Assembly: GCF_003236305.1 (NCBI RefSeq)
Contig: NZ_POTX01000008.1
Coordinates: forward strand, 1 to 54,446
DNA: 54,446 nt
Origin: Micromonospora endophytica
Lineage (GTDB): Bacteria > Actinomycetota > Actinomycetes > Mycobacteriales > Micromonosporaceae
Reading direction: 5' to 3'
Shown here: one piece after another, positions 27,764 to 36,369 of the stretch
Layout of the letters: every line of letters begins with the position of its first letter
Numbering within the stretch: the stretch's first letter is position 1
Notes under the pieces: generated by a model
What the model was told of the DNA's origin: nothing
Database searches by the model: none
What the model saw: only the letters and a program-made list of their open reading frames with translations
Translations under genes and position numbers: made by a program

Positions 27764-29785
27764 TCAGGCCCGCCGGTAGGCCACGCGCGGTGGCGGGAAC
27801 TGGTGTACGCCGCCGACTGTGATCGCGCCCAGGGCGCCGGTCACGCCGGACACCTGGTAGCCGTACCGGTCGCCGGACATCGCCTCCCGCCCGGTGCCGA
27901 GGTTCAACGCCGTCCCGCCCGACGCCTCGGCCAGCAACGTCGGCGCGGTGGTGCCGGTGCCCTGCCAGACGAGCGCGTACCAGTGCCAGCCGCTGGGCAG
28001 CATCGCCGGTGTGGTCAGCACCGATTCCTTGATTCCGGTGGTGGCCGCCAGCGTGCCGAAGTCGGCGATCGGGCCGAGGAGCGCGGGCCGCCCGGTGGTC
28101 GGGTCGTGCGCGTACACGCCGTGGCGCAGCACGCCGGTGCCGGCTGCGGTCACCTCGACGCAGGCCCGGTCGACCGGCGTCGGTTCGACCAGGTACACCG
28201 GGTGCAGCAGGAGCCGCTGGAATGCGCCTGTGTAGTTGCTGGCCCGGGTGGGGCCGGCCAACAGCAGGAAGTAGCTGCCGACGCCGAGCGTGGCGCCGGG
28301 CACCTGCGGCGGAGCCGGCGGGACAGGCTCGACGCGCCACATGCCGTAGCCGGGCGAAATGGGCACCGCGTACGGGATGCCGTCGACAGCGACTCGGTCG
28401 GGCACCGTGAGGTTGGTCGGACCGTCCGCGACCAGCCTCCGGTGCACCAACTGGGATGCCGCCATCCGGGTCTGGGCGATCGGGTCGACCCGCTCGATCA
28501 CCACCACGTCGTGGGCGCCGGTGGAGACGACGATCTCGGTGGCGGTCGAGGGCGGTGCCAGATAGCGGCGGTACGCGGTGCCGGTCACCGAGTCACCCGG
28601 CTCCAGGATGCGTCCCCACACCAGCTGCGGATAGTTCTTCTTCAGACTGGAGCTGATGAACCAGCACTTCGTCGTGGTGTGCCGGGCCCGGGTCACCGGC
28701 TGGCCGTCGTCGAAGGGCAACAGCCCGACCGCGATGCCCCACTTCTGCGCACCACCGGCGTCCACGACCCACTGGGTCATGCTGGCTGCGGGCGTCAGCG
28801 GATCCCGTAGCGCTGCCGGCGTGATGTCGGTGAGAGCGGGCAGCGTGTCGAGCTTCGCCCAGGTAGACCAGTTGAGCGTGCCGGCGACCCCCACATTGGG
28901 CATGAACTGCCGGCGGCTGCCGCCCGTCGGCACGGTCAGCGCGGAACACTGGGTGACCCCGGTGTTCAGAGCGAAACGGTCAAGCGCGGTGACCGTTTGC
29001 GCGACCAGCAGTCCGGCTCTGCCCCAGCGATAGAGGTTGTCGATCCGGCACAGCGATGGGATTCGCGGCATGATCGTGGCGATCGGCGTGCCGATGTTCG
29101 CCTGGGCGGTGTCGATCATCCCGCGGTAGGAGGGGATCAGGTAGGACTCCCGGATCCGCAGCTCCTGGCCGGTGCTCCGACCGTCCGGCACCGGCCGTCC
29201 GTCGAGTTCCACGCTCACCACGTGGGTGTGGGTGACAGGACGGATCTGCACATCCGGCGTGAGACCCGTGATCGGGACAGTGGTGCGGTTCTTGGCCCCC
29301 GCCACGTGAGTCAGCGGCGCTGCGGGTCTGACCCGTGCGCCCTGGGCGATCCCGTCCACGAGCACATACGGGTTGCCGAACAGCAGGCTGTTGGGGTTGG
29401 TGACGGCGAGCAGGGTGAAGACCCGGGTGCCGTCGGTCCACCGGGAACCCACGTCGGCGGTGGTCTTGCCGTGGTTGGTCACGGCGATCTGGTTGCCCAC
29501 GTTGTACCCGTGGTTGCCGCCCACGTAGGACCAGCCGGTGTTGATCGGGCAGTTGTCGTCGGAGGTGTCGTGGATCGGGGTGCCCACGGCCGACGGGGAG
29601 GGCCAGACCTGGGCGTCGGTCGCCGTCGACGGGACGAGTGTGACCTGCGGCAGGCTGGATTGCCACATGCCGACCATGCCTTCGGGAAAGGCGAGGTTCA
29701 CCGGCAGCAGCACGTCCCGGGTGTCGTCGAAACGCGAGCGGACGCACATCAGGGCGTTGGAGCGGTAGACGATCAGTTCGGGCAT
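27764..29785 (-). CDS. 673-residue protein of unknown function with phage-tail-like C-terminal part
   Basis: The ATG at 29785 has GGAGG 9 bp upstream. There is no signal peptide and no membrane segment. An N-terminal region has the odd motif HDTSDDNCPINTGWSYVGGN followed by HGYNVGNQIAVTNHG. A middle region is rich in short beta-like stretches. The last 130 residues (VDRACVEVTAAG, GVYAHDPTTGRPALLG, ATTGIKESVLTT, LPSGWHWYALVWQ) resemble beta-sandwich modules seen in phage tail or receptor-binding proteins. I do not recognise the whole protein. It lies on its own strand inside the polysaccharide locus, divergent from an epimerase gene. Glycan binding or cleavage is conceivable but not shown. Confidence 0.7.
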   Translation of the reverse strand: MPELIVYRSNALMCVRSRFDDTRDVLLPVNLAFPEGMVGMWQSSLPQVTLVPSTATDAQVWPSPSAVGTPIHDTSDDNCPINTGWSYVGGNHGYNVGNQIAVTNHGKTTADVGSRWTDGTRVFTLLAVTNPNSLLFGNPYVLVDGIAQGARVRPAAPLTHVAGAKNRTTVPITGLTPDVQIRPVTHTHVVSVELDGRPVPDGRSTGQELRIRESYLIPSYRGMIDTAQANIGTPIATIMPRIPSLCRIDNLYRWGRAGLLVAQTVTALDRFALNTGVTQCSALTVPTGGSRRQFMPNVGVAGTLNWSTWAKLDTLPALTDITPAALRDPLTPAASMTQWVVDAGGAQKWGIAVGLLPFDDGQPVTRARHTTTKCWFISSSLKKNYPQLVWGRILEPGDSVTGTAYRRYLAPPSTATEIVVSTGAHDVVVIERVDPIAQTRMAASQLVHRRLVADGPTNLTVPDRVAVDGIPYAVPISPGYGMWRVEPVPPAPPQVPGATLGVGSYFLLLAGPTRASNYTGAFQRLLLHPVYLVEPTPVDRACVEVTAAGTGVLRHGVYAHDPTTGRPALLGPIADFGTLAATTGIKESVLTTPAMLPSGWHWYALVWQGTGTTAPTLLAEASGGTALNLGTGREAMSGDRYGYQVSGVTGALGAITVGGVHQFPPPRVAYRRA

Positions 29786-29832
29786 GGCCGGCACCTCCGC
29801 CGTGACTCGTACCAACCAGGTCACCTTGGGCC

Positions 29833-29855
29833 ATGTCGCCCACGTTAAGCGACAT
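29833..29855. promoter_or_regulatory. Candidate operator upstream of the 673-residue protein gene
   Basis: A perfect 7-bp inverted repeat, ATGTCGC and GCGACAT, spaced by 9 bp, 48 bp upstream of the minus-strand start and about 100 bp upstream of the epimerase start. AT-rich DNA follows at about 29918-29946, where the plus-strand promoter probably lies. Confidence 0.4.
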
Positions 29856-29958
29856 ATGGTCGGCTCTCGGACAGCAGCGGGGGGATTCTCCCGAACGCGG
29901 GACGTGGACCAGATGAGTCGATATACATATCTTCGACATAAATTCTGGGGGTTTGTCG

Positions 29959-30915
29959 ATGCGAGTTCTGGTAACCGGCGGGGCCGGTTTCATCGGATCC
30001 AATCTGGCCCGTGCGGCGCTGGGCGATCCAGCCGTCAAAGAGGTGACCGTCCTTGACGACCTCTCGGTCGGACTGCCCGGCAACCTGACCGGACTCAGCG
30101 TCGACCTGGTCGAGGGTTCCGTGCTGGACCCGGTCGCCCTGGACACGGCGATGGCGGGCCGGGAGGCGGTGGTCCACCTGGCTGCGCTGCCGAGCGTGCC
30201 GCGTTCCCTGCGGGATCCGATGGCCTCCCACCACGCGAACGCGACCGGCACGCTGATGGTGCTGGAAGCGGCCCGCCGGCACCACGTCGGGCACGTGGTC
30301 GTCGCGTCCTCGTCCTCGGTCTACGGCGCGAACCCCTTGCTGCCCAAGGCCGAGCTGACCTGGACCCGCCCGATGAGTCCCTACGCGGCGAGCAAGCTCT
30401 CCGCTGAGGCCTACGCGCTGGCGTACCAGGCGTCGTTCGGCCTGCCCACACTGGCGTTCCGGTTCTTCAACGTGTTCGGGCCGGGGCAGCGCCACGATCA
30501 TGCGTACGCGGCGGTGATCCCGCGGTTCGTGCACGCCGCACTGCACGGCGAGCCGGTAGTGGTGCACGGTGACGGCACCCAGTCCCGCGACTTCACCTAC
30601 GTCGGCACGGTCTGCCAGGTCATCCTGGACGCGTTGCGCCGCAGGGTGAAGCATCCGCATCCGGTCAACCTCGCCTTCGGGGCGCGGGTCACCCTGCTGG
30701 AGGTCATCGACGAGCTAGCGGGTCTGCTCGGGCGGCCGATCGCCCGCGAACACGCCGCAGCGCGGGCCGGCGACGTACCGCACTCCCTGTCCGATGACAC
30801 CCGACTGCGGGAGCTGTTTCCGGACGTGGCCCCGGTCGACCGCCTCGACGGACTGCGCGCCACCGTCGAGTGGATGTCCGGGCGGCGCGACGTCGCCACC
30901 GCCGGGTTCCGGTGA
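29959..30915 (+). CDS. NAD-dependent hexose 4-epimerase (GalE/WbpP-like)
   Basis: 318 residues from ATG 29959, 7 bp after a G-rich site; a TTG at 29953 is possible. This extended SDR has VTGGAGFIGSNL, VDLVEGSVLD, SVPRSLRDP, the catalytic Ser in SSSSVYG, YAASK and FRFFNVFGPGQ. The SVPRS and NVFGPGQ segments are usual in UDP-GlcNAc/UDP-glucose 4-epimerases. It could supply UDP-GalNAc or UDP-galactose for the repeat unit; which one cannot be decided. Its stop overlaps the start of the flippase gene by 4 bp, beginning a four-gene plus-strand operon (epimerase, flippase and two glycosyltransferases). Confidence 0.82.
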   Translation: MRVLVTGGAGFIGSNLARAALGDPAVKEVTVLDDLSVGLPGNLTGLSVDLVEGSVLDPVALDTAMAGREAVVHLAALPSVPRSLRDPMASHHANATGTLMVLEAARRHHVGHVVVASSSSVYGANPLLPKAELTWTRPMSPYAASKLSAEAYALAYQASFGLPTLAFRFFNVFGPGQRHDHAYAAVIPRFVHAALHGEPVVVHGDGTQSRDFTYVGTVCQVILDALRRRVKHPHPVNLAFGARVTLLEVIDELAGLLGRPIAREHAAARAGDVPHSLSDDTRLRELFPDVAPVDRLDGLRATVEWMSGRRDVATAGFR

Positions 30916-32414
30916 ATCGGGCGGCGAGTCGAGCCGGACCGGCCCGGCCGGCTAATCCGAGCACGGAACTGGCCGGTCCTACATCGATCTCGGCACCGAC
31001 GACCGTCGAACCGGCCGCGTCCACCCCGGTCGCCGGGCACGCCTCGCCGTCCGTGGCGGCGGCAGGCCGGGATCGGCACGTCACCGTCGGCATCGCCGCA
31101 GCCATGGCGGCGAAGGGGATCGGCCTGGCCGCTCCGCTCGTCGTCACCCCGGCCTGCTTCGCCTACCTCGGCGACCAGCGGTACGGCCTGTGGATGGCGG
31201 TCACCGCGCTGACCGGCATGGCCTGGTTCGCCGACCTGGGGCTGGGCAACGGGCTGCTGACCCGGCTGAGCCACCACGTCACCGACGTGCGGGCGCAGGC
31301 GCGGGAGATCTCCAGTGCCTTCGCCACCCTCGGCGCGGTCGCCGTGGTGCTGGTCGTCGTGCTGGTGCTGGTCGTACCCACGGTGCCCTGGGCCGGGCTG
31401 TTCGGCGTGACCGACGCGCGGGTCGCGGCCGACGCGTCCACGATGGTGCTGCTCTGCTTCGGGGCCTTCGCCGTCAACATCCCGTTCTCGCTGATCCAGC
31501 GGATCCAGTACGCCCGGGGCCAGGTGGTGCAGAGCAACGTCTGGCAGTCAGCCGGCGCGCTGGTGGCGATGGGCGGGGTGCTCGGTGCCATCGCCGCCGG
31601 ATGGAGTCCGCTGGTGGTGATCGGCTGCGCGGTGCTGGCCGTCCCGCTGACCAACCTGCTGAACACGGTGGCCTACTTCTGGTTCCAGGAGCCCGCGCTG
31701 CGGCCCGGTCCGGCGCTGGTGGACCGGGCCACCGCCGTCGGCCTGCTCCGGCTCGGCCTTCAGTTCTTCGCGCTCACCACCATGTCGTCGATCGCGCTCA
31801 ACATGGACAGTCCGTTGGTCGCGTACCTGCTCGGGCCGTCGATGGCGGCCCACTACGCGGTCGTGGGGAAGCTGTTCGGGGTACTGTCGATCTTCGTCGG
31901 GCTGGTCGGTATGACGATCTGGCCGGTCAACGGCACCGCCCTGGCCCAAGGCGACGTGGCCTGGGTCCGGCGCAACACCCGGCGCATGGTGTTCCTTTAC
32001 GGGGCGGTCGTCGCTGCGGTAGGGGGTGTGCTGGTCGGCTTCGGCGCGCGGTTGGTCGAGCTGTGGGTGGGCGGCATCGACCGGGCCTCGGTGCCGATTC
32101 CGCTGCTGGCCGGGCTGGCCGGCTGGTCATTTCTGGTGGCCGTCACATCCCCGCTGATCATGGTGCAGAACAGCGTCGGCCTGCTTCGGCCGCAGTTCGT
32201 CGGCTGGGCGTCGTTCCTGGTGCTGGCGGCCGGGCTCAAGGTCTGGGGGCTGCGGCAGTTCGGGCTGGTTGGGCTGCCGGTCGCGGCCTGTCTGGCGTAC
32301 GTGCTGACGATGTGGCCGGCGGTGCTGGTGGGCTACCGGCGGGCGCTTGCCGGTGCCCCGTCGAGCCGATCCCGTCGAGGGCAGGAGCGGGCAGATGTCC
32401 CCCTTCCGCAATGA
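30912..32414 (+). CDS. Wzx-like polysaccharide flippase (second of two)
   Basis: 500 residues from GTG 30912. A Pro/Ala/Thr-rich N-terminal stretch of about 55 residues precedes the membrane part, unusual for this family. There are then about 12-14 hydrophobic segments, with AYLGDQRYGLWMAVTALTGM and FADLGLGNGLLTRLSHH in the first pair, as in the RfbX/Wzx branch of MOP exporters. It would move lipid-linked repeat units across the membrane. It differs from the flippase at 17811. It overlaps the epimerase gene before it by 4 bp and the next glycosyltransferase gene by 20 bp. Confidence 0.8.
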   Translation: MNRAASRAGPARPANPSTELAGPTSISAPTTVEPAASTPVAGHASPSVAAAGRDRHVTVGIAAAMAAKGIGLAAPLVVTPACFAYLGDQRYGLWMAVTALTGMAWFADLGLGNGLLTRLSHHVTDVRAQAREISSAFATLGAVAVVLVVVLVLVVPTVPWAGLFGVTDARVAADASTMVLLCFGAFAVNIPFSLIQRIQYARGQVVQSNVWQSAGALVAMGGVLGAIAAGWSPLVVIGCAVLAVPLTNLLNTVAYFWFQEPALRPGPALVDRATAVGLLRLGLQFFALTTMSSIALNMDSPLVAYLLGPSMAAHYAVVGKLFGVLSIFVGLVGMTIWPVNGTALAQGDVAWVRRNTRRMVFLYGAVVAAVGGVLVGFGARLVELWVGGIDRASVPIPLLAGLAGWSFLVAVTSPLIMVQNSVGLLRPQFVGWASFLVLAAGLKVWGLRQFGLVGLPVAACLAYVLTMWPAVLVGYRRALAGAPSSRSRRGQERADVPLPQ

Positions 32415-33621
32415 CCCGGTGCTGCCGGGCGTGTACCGGCCCGACCGTCCGTGCCGGGTGTTGCGGATCGTCGGTGAACTGAATTTCGGCGGCACGGAGA
32501 TGCGTACTGCCGAATTGTTGCCCCGGCTGGCCACCGCCGGTGTCGAGGTGCACCTGGTGACGCTCAGCGACCGGATCGGTTCCGGACCGCTGGCGGAGTC
32601 GGTCATCCGGCACGGTGGCCTGGTCACCCCGATCGCCCTGGACGCGCGATTCGCCCCGCGTCTGTTCGGGCTGCTAAGGCGGTTGCGGCCGGACGTGGTG
32701 CACGTCGACTGTGCCAATTTCTCCGGCGTACCGCTGACGCTGGCCCGGCTGGGTGGTGTACCCGTGCGGGTGGCACACTTCCGAGGCGACGACAACGTAC
32801 GCCGTAGCCTGCGCCGGCGCATCTCACGCTGGCTCTGCGGGCGGTTGCTGCGAGCCAGCGCTACCGACATCCTCGGTGTTTCGCCCAGCGCGCTCACCTT
32901 CGGTTACGACGTGGCGTGGCAGAACGACAACCGCTGCCGGGTGGTGCTCAACGGTCTCGACCTCGACCGGCTGTGGGCGCCCGGCCGCGACGATCTGCGG
33001 GCGTTGGTCGGCGCGGAACCAGGCGCCCTCGTCTGCGTCAGCGTCGGGCGGGCCACGCCGGAAAAGCGGCGCTGGTTGCTGCCGCCGATCCTGGCCGAGC
33101 TGCGGTCGCTGGGCGTACCGGCGCATGCGGTGCTGGTCGGGCCCGGCGACGGTGCGGACGACGATGCGCGGGTACGCGCCGCGGCACACGCCGCCGGCCT
33201 CGCCGACCGGGTGCACCTGATCGGCCCCCGCGACGACGTCGGCCACCTGCTCCGGCAGGCCGACGTGGTCGTGCACCCCTCCTGCCTGGAAGGGCTGCCC
33301 GGGGGAGTGTTGGAACCCGTCGCGCTGGGCATCGGCACCGTCGCCGCCGACCTGCCCGGGGTGCGGTTCATCGAGGCGCACCTGCCGGGCGTGACGGTCG
33401 TCGACACCGACGCGCCGCCGCGGGTCTGGGCCGAGGCGGTACGGACCGCTGCCGCGTACACCGCGACGACGACTCCGCAGACGGCCGCCGCACGTTTCGC
33501 CGGCAGCGTCTTCGCCATCGACGCGGCTCTCGCCGCGCACCTCGCCATCTACCGACCACGGGACCATCCGACAGCGCAGCGGAGCCGGCAGCCCGTCGGC
33601 TCGGAACGGGGACCAAGATGA
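32395..33621 (+). CDS. GT4-type glycosyltransferase
   Basis: 408 residues; ATG 32395 after AGGAG, within the last codons of the flippase gene. The acceptor domain begins RIVGELNFGGTEMRTAELLP, typical of GT4 enzymes acting on polysaccharide lipids. The donor domain has VSVGRATPEKRRW and HPSCLEGLPGGVLEPVALG with the E-x7-E element. The last 15 or so residues (TAQRSRQPVGSERGPR) are encoded by DNA that looks like a decayed copy of the 60-bp repeat found between glgC and pgm. It overlaps the next gene by 4 bp. Confidence 0.82.
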   Translation: MSPFRNDPVLPGVYRPDRPCRVLRIVGELNFGGTEMRTAELLPRLATAGVEVHLVTLSDRIGSGPLAESVIRHGGLVTPIALDARFAPRLFGLLRRLRPDVVHVDCANFSGVPLTLARLGGVPVRVAHFRGDDNVRRSLRRRISRWLCGRLLRASATDILGVSPSALTFGYDVAWQNDNRCRVVLNGLDLDRLWAPGRDDLRALVGAEPGALVCVSVGRATPEKRRWLLPPILAELRSLGVPAHAVLVGPGDGADDDARVRAAAHAAGLADRVHLIGPRDDVGHLLRQADVVVHPSCLEGLPGGVLEPVALGIGTVAADLPGVRFIEAHLPGVTVVDTDAPPRVWAEAVRTAAAYTATTTPQTAAARFAGSVFAIDAALAAHLAIYRPRDHPTAQRSRQPVGSERGPR

Positions 33622-34865
33622 ACGATCAGACCCTGGTACGCGGCCCGGCGCAACACCATCGGCCGGCCACCCGATCACGCCAGGCCCGGCCACTGCTCGT
33701 CGGCGCGTACGCCTTCCCGTACGGTGACGCCACCTCCAACCGGTTGCGGCAGCTGGCCCGCAGCGCCGCGCCCGAGGGGCTGCGGACCCTTGTGGTGAAC
33801 GACTGGCCCGGCGAGGTGCCCTACCCCGGCGAGGTCACTGACCTCGCCGGAATCGACCTGATCACGATGCGGATCCGGGGCGGCAACCGGCTCACCCGGA
33901 TGGCGGCCCGCCTGGCCCGGCCGGTACGCGTGCTGCGTGCTTTGCAGCGGCACGGCGTGGATCGCGACGAGATCGGCGTGGTGCTGCTGCCGATGGCGCT
34001 GATGACGCTCGGCAACTGGGCGGTGCTGCGGCTCGTGCTGCGTGCCCCGGTGGTGGTGGACGCCAGCGAACGCCACGACCGGCACCAGTTCGCCCACGGC
34101 TGGCTCACCCCGTACTTCGTTCGGCACCGCTGGTCCACGTTCCTGGCGACCCGGCTGGTGGGACGGGCCACGGCGGTGACCGGCGCGCTCGCCGATCACC
34201 TCGCCGGGTACGGCCTAGACGTGCTTGTGGTGCCGCCGCAGGTCGACTGTGCGGAGTTCCGGCCGCCCCGGCCGCCGTCGCTGGCCGCCGGGCTGCGGCT
34301 GCTGTACGCCGGCACTCCCGGCCGTAAGGACATGCTCGACGTGATCGTGCGCGGGATCAGCCGGCTCGACCCGCAGGAGCAGCGGCGGGTCAGCCTGACC
34401 ATCGCGGGTATCACCCGTGAGCAGGCCGCCACCGGGTCGGACCTGGACCCGGCTCTGCTGGACGAGGTCGTCGCCGAGGTGACCTTCCTCGGGCGGGTGC
34501 CCCGCGACACCGTGCTGACGCTGCTTGGCGGCGCGCATTTCTCGATGCTGGTCCGGCCCACCGGCGGGTACGCCGCCCACGGGTTTCCGTCGAAGGTGCC
34601 GGAGAGCCTCGCCGCCGGTTGTCCGGTGCTGCTCAACCACACCAGCGACCTGGCCGGCTACGTGCGCGACGGCGTCGAGGGCCTGGTGCTCGACGGCAAC
34701 GGACCGGACGACGTGCGCCGGGGGATCGAACGGGCGCTGTGTCTGCGGGACGAGCAGTGGGCAACGATGAGCCGAGCGGCCCTGTCCCGTGCTCGTGAGT
34801 CGTTCGACCAACGCGCCTGGCAGGCCCGGATCAGCGCGTTCCTGACCGCCCCGGGCGGTCGCTGA
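33618..34865 (+). CDS. GT-B fold glycosyltransferase
   Basis: 415 residues from ATG 33618 (ATGA overlap); the longer frame to 32916 is the shadow of the previous gene. The N-terminal domain has GAYAFPYGDATSNRLRQLA. The C-terminal domain has LLYAGTPGRKDMLDVIVRG and GFPSKVPESLAAGCPVLLN, the donor-binding E region. Last gene of the four-gene operon. Its TGA stop directly abuts the TCA of the convergent polymerase gene, making TGATCA. Likely adds one sugar of the repeat unit; donor unknown. Confidence 0.78.
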   Translation: MNDQTLVRGPAQHHRPATRSRQARPLLVGAYAFPYGDATSNRLRQLARSAAPEGLRTLVVNDWPGEVPYPGEVTDLAGIDLITMRIRGGNRLTRMAARLARPVRVLRALQRHGVDRDEIGVVLLPMALMTLGNWAVLRLVLRAPVVVDASERHDRHQFAHGWLTPYFVRHRWSTFLATRLVGRATAVTGALADHLAGYGLDVLVVPPQVDCAEFRPPRPPSLAAGLRLLYAGTPGRKDMLDVIVRGISRLDPQEQRRVSLTIAGITREQAATGSDLDPALLDEVVAEVTFLGRVPRDTVLTLLGGAHFSMLVRPTGGYAAHGFPSKVPESLAAGCPVLLNHTSDLAGYVRDGVEGLVLDGNGPDDVRRGIERALCLRDEQWATMSRAALSRARESFDQRAWQARISAFLTAPGGR

Positions 34866-36302
34866 TCAGTGGGACAGCACGGCGGGTGCGGCGGGTACCC
34901 GCTGGTCCAGCCGGGTGGTGTCGCGCGGTTCGCCTTCGGCGGCGCTGCGCTCGCCGTCCTGGTCTGCGGTCGGCTGGTGCAGCAGGGCGGCGACCGCGAG
35001 CCAGAACACGTACGGGTACGGCTGCCCCGTGCCGAAGATGGCCGACTCGGTCAACTGCACTATCACGCCGCTGACCACGAGCCAGACCAGGCCCGAGTTG
35101 GCCCCGCGCACCGGTACGCGCAGCGCGCCGCGCCCGACAGCCAGCAGCAGCGCCACCAGCGGGACGACGGCGGTGAGCCCCAACTCCAGCAGCAGTTGCA
35201 GATAGCTGTTGTGTACCAGGCTGATACCCGCGGCGAAGGCCCCGTCGTAACCGGCCAGTTCGATCAGGTGGTTGCGGGACGCGTAGCCGAAGCCGAGCGT
35301 GGGTCGCTCCTGCCACCACAGGTCGATGGTGGCCTGCCACATCTCTGTCCGGCCGTTGGACAGATCGGTGCCTCCGGGATCGGTGAAACGCAGCACGATC
35401 CGCTGCATCCATGGCGCGGAAAAGATGATCGGCAGCAGGTTGAGCAGGTGCGCCAACAGCAACGTCACGGCCACCGCGGAGGCGGTGCGGGTCACCGGCC
35501 CGAACCCGCGACGCAGCAGGACCCAGGCGGCACCGACGAGCACTGCCACGATCCCGGTACGCGACTGCGACAGCAGCAGGCAGACGCCGGCCGGCAGTGT
35601 GCCGAGCAGCAGCACGGGCCGGCGGAACTGTTGGTACATCGCCCAGCCCAGCGGGATGGCCAGTGCACACACGATGCCGAGCAGGTTCGGGTTGTTGTAG
35701 ATGCCCTGGAACCGCTGGTTGCCGGGCAGCGCGGCGGGCAACACGCCGTTGGTCAACCCGTATCCGAGGCTGACCAGGGCGGACACGCTGAGGACCAGGT
35801 ATATCGTCCGTAGGTCGGCCAGCACCACCGCACGCTCTGACCAGCGCCGCCGGAGCAGCACGTGCACCAGGGCGGCCAACAGCACCAGGGCCACCCCCCG
35901 CTGGAAGGTTTCCAGCGGGACCACCGACCAGAGGGCGCTGAGCGTGGCGAGCCCGGCGATCGCCCAGAGCGCGCCGACGAGGATGCGAGTCCACGAAGCG
36001 AGCCGGACGGGGGCCCGCAGCGGCTGGAACAGCGCCCACACCACGAGGCCGGCGACTGCGGCGTAGCGCGGGTAGAAGCTCAGCTCGACCAGGGTGGGGA
36101 GGTCCGATGCGGCGCAGACCAGCAGCGCCGTTGCCAGGCCCAGCAGCCACCGCCAGCCGTCCATCCGACGGACAAGGGCGACCAGCAGGAGCAGCAGGGG
36201 CAGCCCGATCGCCACCAGCGGGGCGTCCACCGCGAGCAGGGTCGCGACCACGACCAGCCCCGCCGCCCCCGCGACAATGCTGCACTGGGCCAAACGGTTC
36301 AT
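34866..36302 (-). CDS. Wzy/O-antigen ligase-family membrane protein
   Basis: 478 residues from ATG 36302, or GTG 36305; AAGGA is 6-9 bp upstream. There are about twelve hydrophobic segments with one hydrophilic external loop (about residues 290-360, RFTDPGGTDLSNGRTEMWQA to LGFGYASRNHLIEL). LSQSRTGIVAV and the loop-end LVHNSYLQLLLELGL are the hallmark of the Wzy_C/RfaL superfamily. Members polymerise repeat units or ligate finished chains to an acceptor. It is distinct from the Wzy-like protein at 16531, so one may act as polymerase and the other as ligase. The C-terminal 45 residues are polar and probably cytoplasmic. Confidence 0.8.
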   Translation of the reverse strand: MNRLAQCSIVAGAAGLVVVATLLAVDAPLVAIGLPLLLLLVALVRRMDGWRWLLGLATALLVCAASDLPTLVELSFYPRYAAVAGLVVWALFQPLRAPVRLASWTRILVGALWAIAGLATLSALWSVVPLETFQRGVALVLLAALVHVLLRRRWSERAVVLADLRTIYLVLSVSALVSLGYGLTNGVLPAALPGNQRFQGIYNNPNLLGIVCALAIPLGWAMYQQFRRPVLLLGTLPAGVCLLLSQSRTGIVAVLVGAAWVLLRRGFGPVTRTASAVAVTLLLAHLLNLLPIIFSAPWMQRIVLRFTDPGGTDLSNGRTEMWQATIDLWWQERPTLGFGYASRNHLIELAGYDGAFAAGISLVHNSYLQLLLELGLTAVVPLVALLLAVGRGALRVPVRGANSGLVWLVVSGVIVQLTESAIFGTGQPYPYVFWLAVAALLHQPTADQDGERSAAEGEPRDTTRLDQRVPAAPAVLSH

Positions 36303-36369
36303 CACGTGTTGTCCTTCGATTCGCGGCCGGCCCGCGCATCAGGCGGCCGGCGGTCGTCCTTGTCCGCCG

